Assembly: GCA_004431415.1 (NCBI GenBank)
Contig: QPMI01000290.1
Coordinates: 27,868-91,867, forward strand
From: Cyanophora paradoxa
Lineage: Eukaryota; Glaucocystophyceae; Cyanophorales; Cyanophoraceae
Length of the DNA stretch: 64,000 nucleotides
Direction of reading: 5' to 3'
In this document: positions 31,569 to 42,266 of the stretch, in pieces
Layout: every line of letters starts with the position of its first letter
How positions within the stretch are numbered: position 1 is the first letter of the stretch
Program-made: the position numbers and the translations under genes
Notes under the pieces: model-generated
The model's database searches: none
The model's input: the letters and a program-made list of their open reading frames with translations, nothing else
Told to the model about the DNA's origin: nothing

Positions 31569-33984
31569 CTACCCCAACAGCCCGGGGACAAGAAAGCCAC
31601 CGCCCTCCAGCACCCCGTCCGGGGTCTCGGCCGGGGGCTCGGGGGCTGGCTCGTCCTCCTCGGTCGGGGGCGAGGGGGGTCCCTCGGGGAAGGCGGGCCG
31701 CGGGGGCGTGGCAGCTTCCGTCCCGCTCCCGTCCCCCTCCTCCTCGGTCGTGTCGCCGCCCTCGCGCTCGCCCTCGCGCTCGGGGAAGATGGGCGGCCGA
31801 TCGCTCTCGACGCCCAGGAGCTGCCGGTGGATGAACTGGAAGGGGCTCATCGGCTGCGGCCCCGCCCCCTGCGCCTGCAGCCGCCGCCGGTACTCGCTGT
31901 AGCGCAGCAGCATGTTGAAGAGCGAGCCTGAGGGGCGCTCAGGGCGGGGCGGGGCGGGGCGGGCGGGGCGGGCGGGCCGACGGTGGCCTCCTCCTCGGCG
32001 AGGATGCGGTGGATGGTGTGGGCGCGCTCCGCGAGGGCGGCGTCGCGGAAGGTGAAGTACTCGAGGTCGCGCCCCGCCTGGCACGCCGCCATCGCCTGGA
32101 TCAGGAACTTCAACTCCCGGTCCCCGTTGAAGGCGCCTCCGCCCCAGTTCCCTGCCCCCCGCTCGCCGCACCCAACGAGGGGCGGGGGCAGGGGCGGCGG
32201 ACCGGTGGCGATGGGCTGCGCGTTGGCGTCGGGGCCGAGGGCCTCCCAGGGGAGGAAGCCGGCGAAAGCCTTATCGAGCTCCCGCCGCACGTGCTCCTCC
32301 CGGAACTGCCGCCACGCCGCGTGCCGCCTGCCGCCCCTTCGCCCCCCCGCGCCGCGGGGCACGCGGCGGCCTCGCGCACGGGTAGTGCTCCGCGTCGATG
32401 GCGACGATGTACGACCGCACGCGCCCCGCCTCGTCTCTGCGGCGCACTCGGCGTCGGCGGCGGCGGCCCCGGCGGCAGCCCCGGCGGCGGTGCGGGACGG
32501 GCTCAGGGCGCACAGAGGAGGGGGCGCCTCGGGCCGCTCGACGTGCTCGAACGACGAGGCGTAGCTGCGGCGCACGCTCGGCGGGCGGTCCGCTCAAGGG
32601 GCGCCTCGCGCCGGCGCACCCGCTGTAGTTGCTGACGCGTTCGGCGCCGGCGATGAGAATCGCCTCATTGTCCTGCGGGGCGCGTGAGGGGCGGGGCGGG
32701 GCGGGGCGGGGCGGGGCGGGCGCGCGTCCATGGCGGCGCAAAGGAGGAGGCTGACGAGGCACTCCGGGTTGATCATGAAGCGGATCTCCTCCTGCACGCA
32801 CCCCTGCCCCCGCCCGCGTCGGGCCCACGTCGGCCCCGCCCGCGCGCCGCCGCACCCTCGAAAGCGCGCCGCCGCCGATGAAGCTGGGGGCGGGGTCGGG
32901 GCGGGCGTGCGGCAGGGGCGGGGCGGGGGCACCGGTTGGCAAAGTCGACGTGGAGGGCGCCGGGGGCCGAGTCCTCGATGGTCCCCTCCGTGCTCACGTC
33001 GACGCGGCAGCCGCCGAGCGGCCGGTCGCTCGCCTCCCACACCGGCAGCGCCCGGCGCGCCAGGGCCCGCCGGTGGAAGCTCACGAAGCCGCGGGGCGGA
33101 GCGCCGGCGAGGGCGCGCCGGAAGTAGGCGAGGAGGCAGCGGAGCTTGCCGATCGTGTTGGGGGCGCACGCCATGGCCCCTTCCGACGAGCGGCGGTAGA
33201 GCCCGGCGAACGAGAATGCGGGGAACTCGTGCGAGCCGCCGCCGGCGCGCTGCAGCCGCGGGGCCGCGGGGACGATGCAGAAGAAGGCGCAGGCGAGCAG
33301 CGAGGCGGCCTGCTCCCGCGTGACGCGCACCTCGCCGCTCTCCTGCACGAGCAGCAGCCGCAGCTCCTCGCCGCACACCTGCGGCAGCCGCAGCGCCGCC
33401 CGCTGAATCGCCGGCAGCGTCTCCCTGAAGAACGTCTGTCGCTCCTCGGCGGAGAGGGCGTCCCTCAGGAACCTGCCCCGCGTCATGGCGCAGCGCCAGC
33501 GACGGCGCCGGCGTGCCGCACGATGCGAGGCCGCTGAGATCCAGCGGCTTCTTAGCGTGGAGCTGGGAGAACGTAATCAGGAGCTTCTCAACCGTCCTGA
33601 TCTCTTTCTTCAGCTCCTCTTCGTAGACGGTCCAGCACTGGCGATAGATTGGCGGATCCGAGTCCCTCACCCTGGCGGGGCCTAAGTCTTACGAAGCTTG
33701 CGCCACCGCATGGCCGCAGACCTGAATTTGTTCTGTGGGTTGTGCGGTAGCCGAGCGTACGCGCTGCCTGCGCTCGACTGATCGCGCGCGGGTGTCGACG
33801 GCCCTGAAGCGCGGCTACTGGAGGCGGCAGAAGCGCGGCTGCTGGAGGCTGCAGGCTGCTGGGGCGGCTGCGCCGAACCCCGATACGCGAGAGTGGCGGG
33901 CTTCAATCGACACGACATGTCTCCGGCTTCGAATTCGGGGCTGTCGACGTCCTCGATGGGATCGCTGTCGTCCAGGCTCTGCAC
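31569..33984 (-). CDS. PARG: Poly(ADP-ribose) glycohydrolase (PARG)
   Basis: Removes poly(ADP-ribose) from proteins after DNA damage. Spliced exons read R-E-Q-A-A-S-L-L-A-C-A-F-F-C (near 33310), L-R-C-L-L-A-Y-F-R-R-A (near 33140), S-T-E-G-T-I-E-D (near 32985), V-D-F-A-N-R (near 32945), F-I-G-G-G-A-L-S-R (near 32865), G-C-V-Q-E-E-I-R-F-M-I-N-P-E (near 32795), N-E-A-I-L-I-A-G-A-E-R-V-S (near 32655), V-A-I-D-A (near 32400) and N-W-G-G-G-A-F-N-G-D (near 32140). The catalytic signature GGG-X7-QEE is complete, including both Glu. The C-terminal ~100 residues after the core are acidic and Pro-rich. The N-terminal exon (ATG at 33984) is Ser/Pro-rich and may be regulatory. Its link to the next exon is uncertain, and Met at 33670 is an alternative start. 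Confidence 0.85.
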
Positions 33985-34355
33985 GCCGGACGGCTGAGGC
34001 GTGCGATTAACCGGAGCCGGTGATTCCGCGGGGGCAGGTTCCCGGTCGCGGGGACGCTTCTTTTCGTTAGCTGCGTAAGCGTGTAAGGTGCGTACGCGTG
34101 GAAGGCTTGATCTTGCTACAGCTCACGTCTGAAGAATCTCAGAATGCTCTGCTGTTGCGACATGACGGGGCTCTGTATCCAGCTGCGGCGCTCATACGAT
34201 CGTCTGACCGCCTCCCCCAGCCGACCCGAAGCGACTCAGCGCAAATCGTGCTGTTCTAAACACGCGCAGCAGGCGCCGCTCCGCGGGTTTTCGAACACCG
34301 GCAAAGTCGAAGCTTCACTCCTGTACCCAGTACGGCCACCTTTTCACATCCCAAG
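33985..34355. other. Divergent spacer between PARG and NBP35 genes
   Basis: 370 bp between the two starts, presumably both promoters. No repeat or further gene seen. Confidence 0.5.
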
Positions 34356-35926
34356 ATGGCAGCCCCCGTCGGCGAGGTTCCTGCGAACGCAAACGAGCGT
34401 GCGCACCCTATCCTCTCCCCCGCCGCCCCCGCGCCCCGGCGACGTCCAATGACGCGCTTTTCCCTTCCGACGTCGCCGACGCCCCTTGACGGCGGCCGCG
34501 TGCGCAGACTGCCCGGGAACGCAATCAGATGAAGCAGGGAAGTCCGCGGCGTGCGCCGGATGCCCGAATGCCTCCATCTGCAAGACAATGCCGAAAGGCC
34601 CTGACCCCTGTGAGCTCGCCGCCGCGTTCGCGGTGCTCCTGAGCTAATGCGCACGCGTACGGTATTTTGCAGCGGTCACCGAGGTCGGCTCCAAGCTTGC
34701 CATTGTGAAGCACAAGTTGCTGGTGCTTTCGGGCAAAGGCGGCGTAGGGAAGAGCACATTCGCCACGCAGCTGGCATACGCGCTCTCCAGCATGGAGAAG
34801 CAGGTGAGAATATTGTGCGGTGCATGCAGTGACCGGCTGACGCCATTGCGAAGGTCGGGCTTCTTGACGTGGACATCTGCGGGCCGAGCGTGCCGCGGAT
34901 GACGGGAACTGAGGGCGAGGAGGTGCACCAGAGCGCACAGGGATGGTCGCCCGTGTACGTGGATGAGCGCCTGGGCGTGATGTCCATCGGCTACATGCTC
35001 CCGAACCTCGACGACGCTGTCATCTGGCGCGGTCCCCGCAAGAACCAGCTTATCAAGCAGGTGCCGTCGCCGATCGGAGGGCCCACATTGCGTCGCTCAT
35101 CACCGCGCGGCGCAGTTTCTGAAGGACGTGCACTGGGGCGAGGAGGGGCTGGACTTCCTCATCGTCGACACGCCCCCCGGCACCTCCGACGAGCACCTCT
35201 CCCTCGTGACTTATCTGAAGGCCCGCGCCGCCCGCCCGCCCGCCGCCACCGCCCGGGCGCGTGGCTGAGGGGCGCTGGCAGGAGTCGGAGGTGGACGGGG
35301 CGATCATCGTGACGACGCCGCAGGAGGTCTCCCTGAGCGACGTGCGGAAGGAGATCAACTTCTGCAAGAAGACCGGCATCCCCATCATCGGCCTCGTCGA
35401 GAACATGAGCGGCTTCGTGTGCCCCCACTGCAACGTGCGCGGCGCCCCTCCCGGCGCCGCGCCGCGCGTGCCGATGGGGGCGGCAGTGCGGGACGGACAT
35501 CTTCGTGGGAACGACGGGCGGCGGCAAGAAGGTGGCGGAGGACTACGGGATCCCCTTCCTGGGCCGCCTGCCCCTGGACCCGAGCCTGGTGCAGGCCTGC
35601 GAACAGGGCAAGTCCTTCTTCGAGCCCGGCGCCCCCGACACGCAGGGCCGCACCGCCTTCAAGGCCGTCGTCGCCCGTGCGCCGCCCCCGCGCTGCCCGC
35701 CCCCCGCCGCCCACCCCGCCCCGCAGGCATCATTGAGGAGATCGAGCTCGTCAACCCCGAGGCCGGCTCCGGCGGCTGCGGCGCCGGCGCCTGCGGCCGC
35801 GGCGCGTGCGGCGGCGCCGGCTGCAGCGCCGCCAAGGCGGCCGGTGGCTGTGGCGCCGCGAAGGCGGCCGGCGGCTGCGGCCGCGCTGGTGGCTGCTGCG
35901 GCGGTGGCGGCTGCGGCCGTGCCTGA
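34356..35926 (+). CDS. NBP35: NBP35/NUBP1 cytosolic Fe-S scaffold ATPase with Cys-rich tail
   Basis: P-loop scaffold of cytosolic iron-sulfur protein assembly. Start M-A-A-P-V-G-E. The N-terminal ferredoxin-like cluster motif C-x13-C-x2-C-x5-C is encoded at about 34515-34590. Then G-K-G-G-V-G-K-S-T (Walker A, near 34738), D-V-D-I-C-G-P-S (near 34870), [17 protein letters not shown] (near 35165), [12 protein letters not shown] and the bridging-cluster motif F-V-C-P-H-C (near 35415). The last exon adds a tail of about 55 residues after E-L-V-N-P-E, made almost only of Gly, Ala and Cys with a few Arg and Lys, and nine Cys in all (35760-35923). Animal and yeast NBP35 lack such a tail as far as I know. 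The exons join in frame around short GC-rich introns. Confidence 0.9.
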
Positions 35927-36423
35927 GCAGGCTCGAGCTTTAGACCTCGCGCTACGTATCGGGCCTTCGTGTTCTGGTTCTTCGGAAACAGATGCAGCTA
36001 CGAGTCGCGAGTCTACGTGTCACCGAAGTCGACGTTCACCTAGTCCTCAGGGCCTGCGCCTAAAGCAAGGCCTACTGCAGCTGCGACCCGAGATCCGGAG
36101 CTCGAGGCTAGGCATGTTCGGGCTGGGCGGGGGCGGGGACGGGGGCCCGTGCGCTAGCTGTCGACGTTACGCGAGCAGCGACTTGTCATGCACATTGATA
36201 ACACTGGCATACTAGCTGCGGACAACGCTAGCTAGAAGCGGCGGTGCTAACTACGGGGCGAGAAGCCGCGGACAACGCAGGACTACGGGGCGAGAAGCCG
36301 CGGACGAAAAGCCCCGCGCGCGGCGCGGTGCATGCGCAGGAGCGGGAGAGCTTCGAGGACGAGCAGGTGGCACAGAAAATGAACGCGCTCTTTGTGAACA
36401 TGCGCATGCATCCGCACGCTCGG
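35927..36423. other. Spacer with a 24-bp direct repeat beside the inverted-repeat element
   Basis: Contains two copies of an actacggggcgagaagccgc unit (36252-36308) next to the left end of the inverted-repeat element. No gene was supported. Confidence 0.6.
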
Positions 36424-37055
36424 TGTTGCCACTCCACTACGTACCCTTTTGCACCACGTAGCAGAATCGAGTTGGACGGGCCTATTACATGATTGCCGGG
36501 GCCCCGTGCCCAAATCCGTGCCGTGGGCACGTCGGGGCTAGGGCGCGTCGTGCCCAAAGGCTTGGGCACGTAAGCTTTGTGTTGGGCATGACAGGTGTTA
36601 GAGCCCAGACAGCTGCAGCGATGTTGGGCCTGTCGCCGGAGGAGATTCAGGCGGCCGGCCAGATTCTGCAGTTCTGCGTCTTCTGCAGCTTCGCGCTACA
36701 GACAGCTGTGCTCGCGGGTCGCGCGTGGTGCGGCCGCAAGTGTACCTGCCACATCGAGCAGCTGATCTCGTCGTTCTCGAGCTGCGACTGCGATCACAAG
36801 GAGGGCCACCGCGGCCATTGTCCTGGCGGGCACGCCCCCGCCTGCCGCGCTGCCAGGCTGCTCTCCCGCCATCGCGGGGCACGACTTGGGCACGACGCTG
36901 CTCTACCCGCCGTGCCCAGGCCTTTGGGCACGACGCGCCCTAGCCCCGACGTGCCCAAAGCGGATTTGGGCACGGGGCCCCGGCAATCATGTAATAGGCC
37001 CGTCCAACTCGATTCTGCTACGTGGTGCAAAAGGGTACGTAGTGGAGTGGCAACA
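36424..37055. mobile_element. Non-autonomous DNA element with ~150 bp inverted repeats (MITE or foldback)
   Basis: Left arm 36424 to about 36572 and right arm about 36905-37055 are inverted copies. The outer ~93 bp are identical and the inner part has small differences around gtgcccaaa motifs. Termini read tgttgccac ... gtggcaaca. The flanks ctcgg (36419-36423) and ctcgg (37056-37060) look like a 5-bp target-site duplication, although the last bases of the arms make its exact size ambiguous. The central ~330 bp are unique here. They contain a Cys-rich open frame (H-I-E-Q-L-I-S-S-F region) that could be captured sequence but has no recognisable domain. No transposase is encoded, so mobilisation would need one from elsewhere. 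Confidence 0.75.
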
Positions 37056-37144
37056 CTCGGGGGGGGGTGGCGCCTTGGGGGTATCGCCATCAATCGCATT
37101 TGGCTAGTACTAGTCCTCTGGCAGGCTGGCGGCAGGTAATCACA

Positions 37145-40100
37145 ATGCCTCCCGAAGCGGAAAGTAGCACGGCCAGCGCAGGCAACCGCACGCTGGACAA
37201 AGCCCTGGTGGCAGCCGGCCTTCGGAACCTCGGCCGGACAGCGGACGGGCTCAAGAACGCGTTCCTGGACCTTATAGTGCGGGTGCGAGATGTGCTGAGT
37301 AGTCAGCGTGCTTAGCTAACCGCCCCGTGCGCCGCGGCAGGGCGAGAACATCTCCCGCATCGACCTCATCGAGCAGTACCCGCATCTGCAGCATGTAGAC
37401 CTCTCCAACAACGCTCTTAGCTCGCTGAGACCGCTTGGGGCGTTGCGCTACCTCCTCTCGGTCAGCGCGACTGACAACGAGCTTGCCGAAGTGCTCGACT
37501 TCGAGTCGCCTTTCATTCTGCACTCGGCGGATCTCAGCCGTAACCGCATCGCGAGCATCCGAGACCTTTCCGCCTTCGTGCACCTGCGCTCGCTCGTGCT
37601 AGATGGTTCGGCTGGCCGACCCAGCCGCTGCCGCCCCCGCTGAGCAGCGCGGCGCAGGCAACCAGATCCAGGAGATCGCGGGCCTGGAGAGGCTCGTGAA
37701 CCTCGAGGTGCTCAGCCTGAACAACAATGCAGTCACGCGCATCAGCGGCCTCGCCAAGTGCCCCATCAAGGAGCTCCTGCTGGTGGGCGCCTTGCCGCGC
37801 GGCCGGCGCGCCGGCCTCACACGGGGCGGCAGAACGGGAATCGGATCAAGAGGATAGAGAACATCGAGTCGCTGCAGGAGCTGCGGGTGCTCGAGCTGCG
37901 GGACAACCAGATCACGAGCTTGCGGGTGCCGCCGGCGCCGCCTGGGTAAGGAGGGGGCGGGGGCCGACGGGCCGGGGCGCAGGGGCTTGAGGGCCACCCG
38001 GTGCTGAGCGCGGTGGACCTGGAGAACAACGGGGTGGCGAGCGTGGACGAGTGCCGCTTCGTGGCGGGGCTGGCCTGCCTGCGGCACCTGAACCTGGCCG
38101 GCAACGCGGCGATCCAGGCGACGCCGGCCTACCGCAGTATCCTCCTCTTCCGCCTCCCCGCCCTCCTCTCCCTCGACCGCGCCGAGGTCACCCCCGAGGA
38201 GAAGGCGCGCCCGCCGCCCCCCGCCGCCCCTCCGTGCGGCGGGGCCGGCGCGACGGGGGCGGCAGGTGGCGGCGGCGAACTTCCACGGGGCGGACCGGGA
38301 GGCGCGGCGGGAGATCCGGCAGCGCTACTTCCCCGACGGGGAGCTCTCGAACTGGCCCCGGACCGACCTCGACGACGAGGCGCGCGGGCCGCGGGGGCGG
38401 GCGGGGCGGGCGGGGCTGAGGGGGCGGGCAGGTGCCGGCGGTGGTGGCGCTGTCGCTGGCGATGACGGGGACGGCGGGCCCCGAGGGCTTCCACCCCTCC
38501 CCCGCCGAGGACCGGCCCCTCTCCGAGTCCGGCCGCTTCTCGGAGACCGTCCGCCCCGCCCCGCACTCGTACGGCCCGCCCGAGGAGATCCCCGAGGACG
38601 CCGTCCCCGAGCTCGCCGGCGACCCGGCGGCCTCGGGGGGCCTCTCCCTGCGCCCCGCCGCCGCCCAGCCCGTCTTCGTGGCCGGCGTCACCTCGCTCCT
38701 CGACTTCAGCGTGGCGGACCGCTTCGCGGCGCGGGCGCCGGCGCAGGCGGCGGGGAGCGTGCAGGAGCTCGCCGCGCACCTCGCCTCCATCTGCGGCGAG
38801 GGCGTCGACCCCGCCGTCCGCGACGCCATGCGCGCCCGCACCATCTACCGCTGGATCTGCACCAACGTCCGCCCGCCCCGCCCTGCGGCGCGGCGCGGCG
38901 GGGAGGGGGTGCCGAGGCGGGGCGGGCGGCAGGTTGCGTTCGACGTGGCGCGGCTGCAGCGGGGCTACTCGGCGTCGGACCTGCACGAGAGCGGCGCCGC
39001 CGTCGTCCTCCGCCGGCGCCGCGCCGTCGCGGCCGGGTACGCGGAGCTCTTCGTGGCGCTGGCGGCGGGGGCGGGCCTCGAGGCGGCCCTCGTCGCCGGC
39101 TACGGCAAGGGCCCCGGCTACCGCGTCGCCGCCCGCTTCGACCGCCACAACCACAGCGCGCCCGCCCCGCCCCGCCCCCCGCCCCCCGCCCTCTGACCCC
39201 GCCCCGGCGCGCAGCGTGGAACGCGGTGAGGGTGGCGGGGGCGTGGCGGCTGGTGGACTGCTGCTGGGGGGCGGGCCAGCTCTCGGCGGACGGGGCGGAC
39301 TGGGCGCCGCGCTTCCTCGAGCACTACTTCCTGACGCCGCCGCACCACTTCGTGGCGGACCACCTCCCCCTGGAGCCCCGCTGGCAGCTCCCCGACGAGT
39401 TCCCCCCCGAGCTCGGGCCCCGGCCCCTCACGCGGGGCGACTTCGAGCGGCGCCCGTGCCTGCGGCCGGCGTTCTTCGAGCACGGGCTGGCCCTCGCGAG
39501 CCACGCGGCGGACGCCGTCATCCCCGCCGCCGTCCAGCTCCCCGTCTCCATCGCCCTCGAGGCCCCCCCCGGTGCCCGCCCCCGCCCCCGCCCCCGCCCC
39601 GCCGGCCCTTCGCTCACCCCCCCCAGGCGTCGGCCTGTACGCGAGCCTGGAGCAGGTGGCGGCGGGGGAAGGCCGCTCGGCGCCGCCGAGCGCGGGGCGG
39701 GAGGGCCCGCTGGCGCAGGCGGTGCGGGAGCAGCTGGAGGCGAGCCTGGTGGTGCGGGACGGGGGGCGGGCGGAGGTGAGCGTGGTGTGCCCGGCGCCGG
39801 GCGACTACGTGCTCTCCCTCGCGGCCCGCTCCTCCGCCACCGCCGAGAAGCCCCAGCTCGCCGTCGTCTACCTCGTCCAGGCCCGCCCCCGCCCCGCCCC
39901 CGCCCCGCCCCCGCCCCGTCCCCTCACGCGCGCCGCGAGGCAGGCGTCGCACGGGGGCGGCGGGGAGGGGGCGGCGGGGCGGCGGATGGCGTCGGCGTTC
40001 CCGCGGCAGACGGCGGCGTTCGGGGCGAGCGAGGCGAGCTTGCTCTCGCCGCTGGAGGGGGCCCTCCCCTCGGGCACCGTCCAGTTCTTCTCGCTGCGGC

Positions 40101-40521
40101 TGCCGGCGGCGGAGGCGGTGGCGGTGGTGGACGCGGCCGGCGAGTGGCACAACATGAACCCCGCCGGCTCCATCTCCAGCGCCCCCGCCGTCCCCGCCCC
40201 GCACGCCCCCGACCGCCCCTCGCACCTCTCCTCCGGCCTCGCCTCGGCTGGCGGGGCCGGCCAGGGGGCCGCCCCCGTCGCCTTCGAGGGGCGCATCAAG
40301 GTGCAGGGGACGGGCACCCTCTCCGTGCAGGCCAAGCTCGCGGGGCAGCGCACCTACACGCCCCTCCTCTACTACCAGGCCCGGCCCCCGCCGCCCCTCC
40401 GCCCCCGCCGCCCCTGACGCCGCCCCCGACGCCGCTCCCGCAGGTCTTCCCGAAGGCGGCGGTGCAGCTCGCGGCCGCCGGCGCCGCGCCGCCCACCTTC
40501 TCCGTCACCAACTCCAAGTAG
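37145..40521 (+). CDS. Leucine-rich repeat protein fused to a transglutaminase-like (KY-type) pseudoenzyme
   Basis: Start M-P-P-E-A-E-S-S. Exons to about 38200 encode 6-7 LRRs of the SDS22 type (for example H-V-D-L-S-N-N-A-L-S-S-L, L-S-L-N-N-N-A-V-T-R-I, V-L-E-L-R-D-N-Q-I-T) with an LRR cap (R-L-P-A-L-L-S-L-D). Exons from 38680 encode a transglutaminase/protease-like domain of the kyphoscoliosis peptidase type: R-A-R-T-I-Y-R-W-I-C-T-N-V (near 38835), A-V-A-A-G-Y-A-E-L-F (near 39030), then N-H-S and A-W-N-A-V-R-V with L-V-D-C-C-W-G-A-G (39150-39290). The His and Asp positions are kept, but the Cys expected in V-C-x-G-Y-A is Ala. Two beta-rich segments follow (39630-39880 and 39960-40370) and the end is T-N-S-K, stop at 40519-40521. 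Likely a scaffold or cytoskeletal protein rather than an enzyme. Confidence 0.75.
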
Positions 40522-41028
40522 CCCCGCCCGCCCGGCCCCCCGGCGCGCGGCGGCGACCCCTCGCTCGTATACATACTATGATACGCGTGAACTTCGGAAT
40601 GAAGTGCGCATCGGCTCGACCGTGGGGCATGGGGGCGGCCTTGAAGGCTTCCAGGATGGGTGGCCTGGGCGCCGGGAGGCGGGTTGGGGGAGGGCGCTCC
40701 CAAGATCACCCCGCAACGTGGCAAATTGAAACAACGTACATGTCGATACATCGATGCAAGCATGCAGAGGGCATGCGCAGCATTCGTCCGCAGAAAGAAA
40801 CGAGGCAAAGCTTAAGCATGCGAAAAGGCTGTACAATCACAGATCTAGATGGGCTGTCACAGTGTGAGGCAGATCGGAGGGCTGAGGCATGGAGAGACAA
40901 GGGAAGCCCCGCAGAAAGGACTAGAGAGAGCCCGGGGATGGGCCGGAAAGATGGCGCTCAGCGGCTGCACGATCTCGATGCGCCGCCCCGAAGGACAGGG
41001 AAACAGAGGGATCGGAGGGCGCGATCGT
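40522..41028. other. Convergent spacer
   Basis: Between the 3' ends of the LRR gene and the unknown minus-strand gene. It has several short palindromes (near 40735-40770 and 40830-40850) and no supported gene. Confidence 0.5.
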
Positions 41029-41747
41029 TCAGGAGAAAGAGCGGATCTTCTTGGCGCGGGTGGCGGCGGGCGCGTCGGGCTCGAGCTCGGGGGGGCCGCA
41101 GGGGGGCGCGTTGAGGGCGACGGGGAGGGCCACCGCGAGCTCCGCGACGCGGTCCCTCCACCCGAGGGACGAGCACGTCGGCGACTGCGGGGCAGGTCAG
41201 GCCGCCCAACGCTCGCGCGCCCGGCAGCCACCACTTCAATATTCATGATCAAGGCGCACGGCGGGCAGCCGGCTCGGCGGAGAAACCCGGCGGAATGCGC
41301 TCCTCCGCTCTGGTTCCTCGAGCTTCAGCGCCCTCTCCAGCCGCGATGCCACCTGGCACACAGGTCAGCCCACCAAAGGCGCTCCGGCGGCCGCGGGGCG
41401 GTCACAAATGTGGGCACACTTCGTTCAGGTCGTCGTCGATGTCGGCGCAGCCGCCGCTCAGATCGATATCATCGGTCTGGCGGGGTGGCAGCCCTTGGCT
41501 GCGGGCACGCCTGGCACGAAGAAGGGCTTCCGGCCGCGGAAACACAGCTTCCAGCTCCTGTGCATGTTCCAGCGAGAGCGGCTCCGGCGCCGATGCCCTG
41601 CGCTTCAGGTGCAGCATCTGCGCGCGAAGCGGTCAGGCCGACCGACGCCGCGAGCGGCCACGCCGCGCTGGCACGCACCCTACGCGGCGGCGCTTGTGGC
41701 AGGGCAACGGGAGGGAGTTCGAGAGCTGACATCGTTGCAGAGCCCAT
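41029..41747 (-). CDS. Unrecognised protein, about 190 residues
   Basis: Four exons in compatible phase. The start is Met at 41747 or 41732 (M-S-A-L-E-L-P-P-V-A-L). An intron follows, with acceptor before M-L-H-L-K-R-R-A-S-A-P-E. Exon 2 contains E-H-A-Q-E-L-E-A-V-F and an acidic D-I-D-L-S-G-G-C-A-D-I-D-D-D-L-N. Exon 3 is a charged helix (V-A-S-R-L-E-R-A-L-K-L-E-E). The last exon has L-G-W-R-D-R-V-A-E-L-A-V-A-L and ends in a basic K-K-I-R-S-F-S, stop at 41029-41031. The consistent splicing and ordered amino-acid content argue for a real gene, but I know no family for it. It diverges from the MORN-repeat gene, 519 bp apart. Confidence 0.45.
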
Positions 41748-42266
41748 TCGAATTCCTATATGTCAGCTGGGATGTGGCGCTATGCGTGGCTAGCACTGGC
41801 ACTCGCTGTGCGCATGAGTGGCTGCTGATGCCGGGGCTCAGCTGGCGAGTTCGAGATCCGGTTGAACGAATTGCTGCTGCTCAGGCTTTTCCTTGCCATT
41901 GAGCTCCACCGAACCAGTCCTGTCAAGAACCGGTCATTCGACAACATGAGCGGGCGTCCCGTCGGCGCTCACGCAGGCGCAAATACAAGCTCTGCGCATC
42001 GAGCTCGAGCGCGATCGAAGCAGCGGAACTCACGCTTTTTACGCGACGCCGCTGTAGGAACGTACCCCTGTTGTTTTTTTGTCGCGGTTTGAACCCAACA
42101 TCGATCCCTGGGCTCTCCGGCGCTCCGCAGACCGCCTCGGCCGGGCCGCAGTGCTGGGTTGCTTTTCCTGCAGCAGTTGTTCCCCGCGCACCACCCAGGC
42201 AGCCCAGCCGAACAGAGCTGCGGTCGATTCAGCGCCCCACCAGCACCAGCACGCGCTTGATTTACA
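41748..42266. promoter_or_regulatory. Putative divergent promoter region (unknown gene / MORN gene)
   Basis: 519 bp between two divergent starts. No strong coding signal and no recognised motif. Confidence 0.3.
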
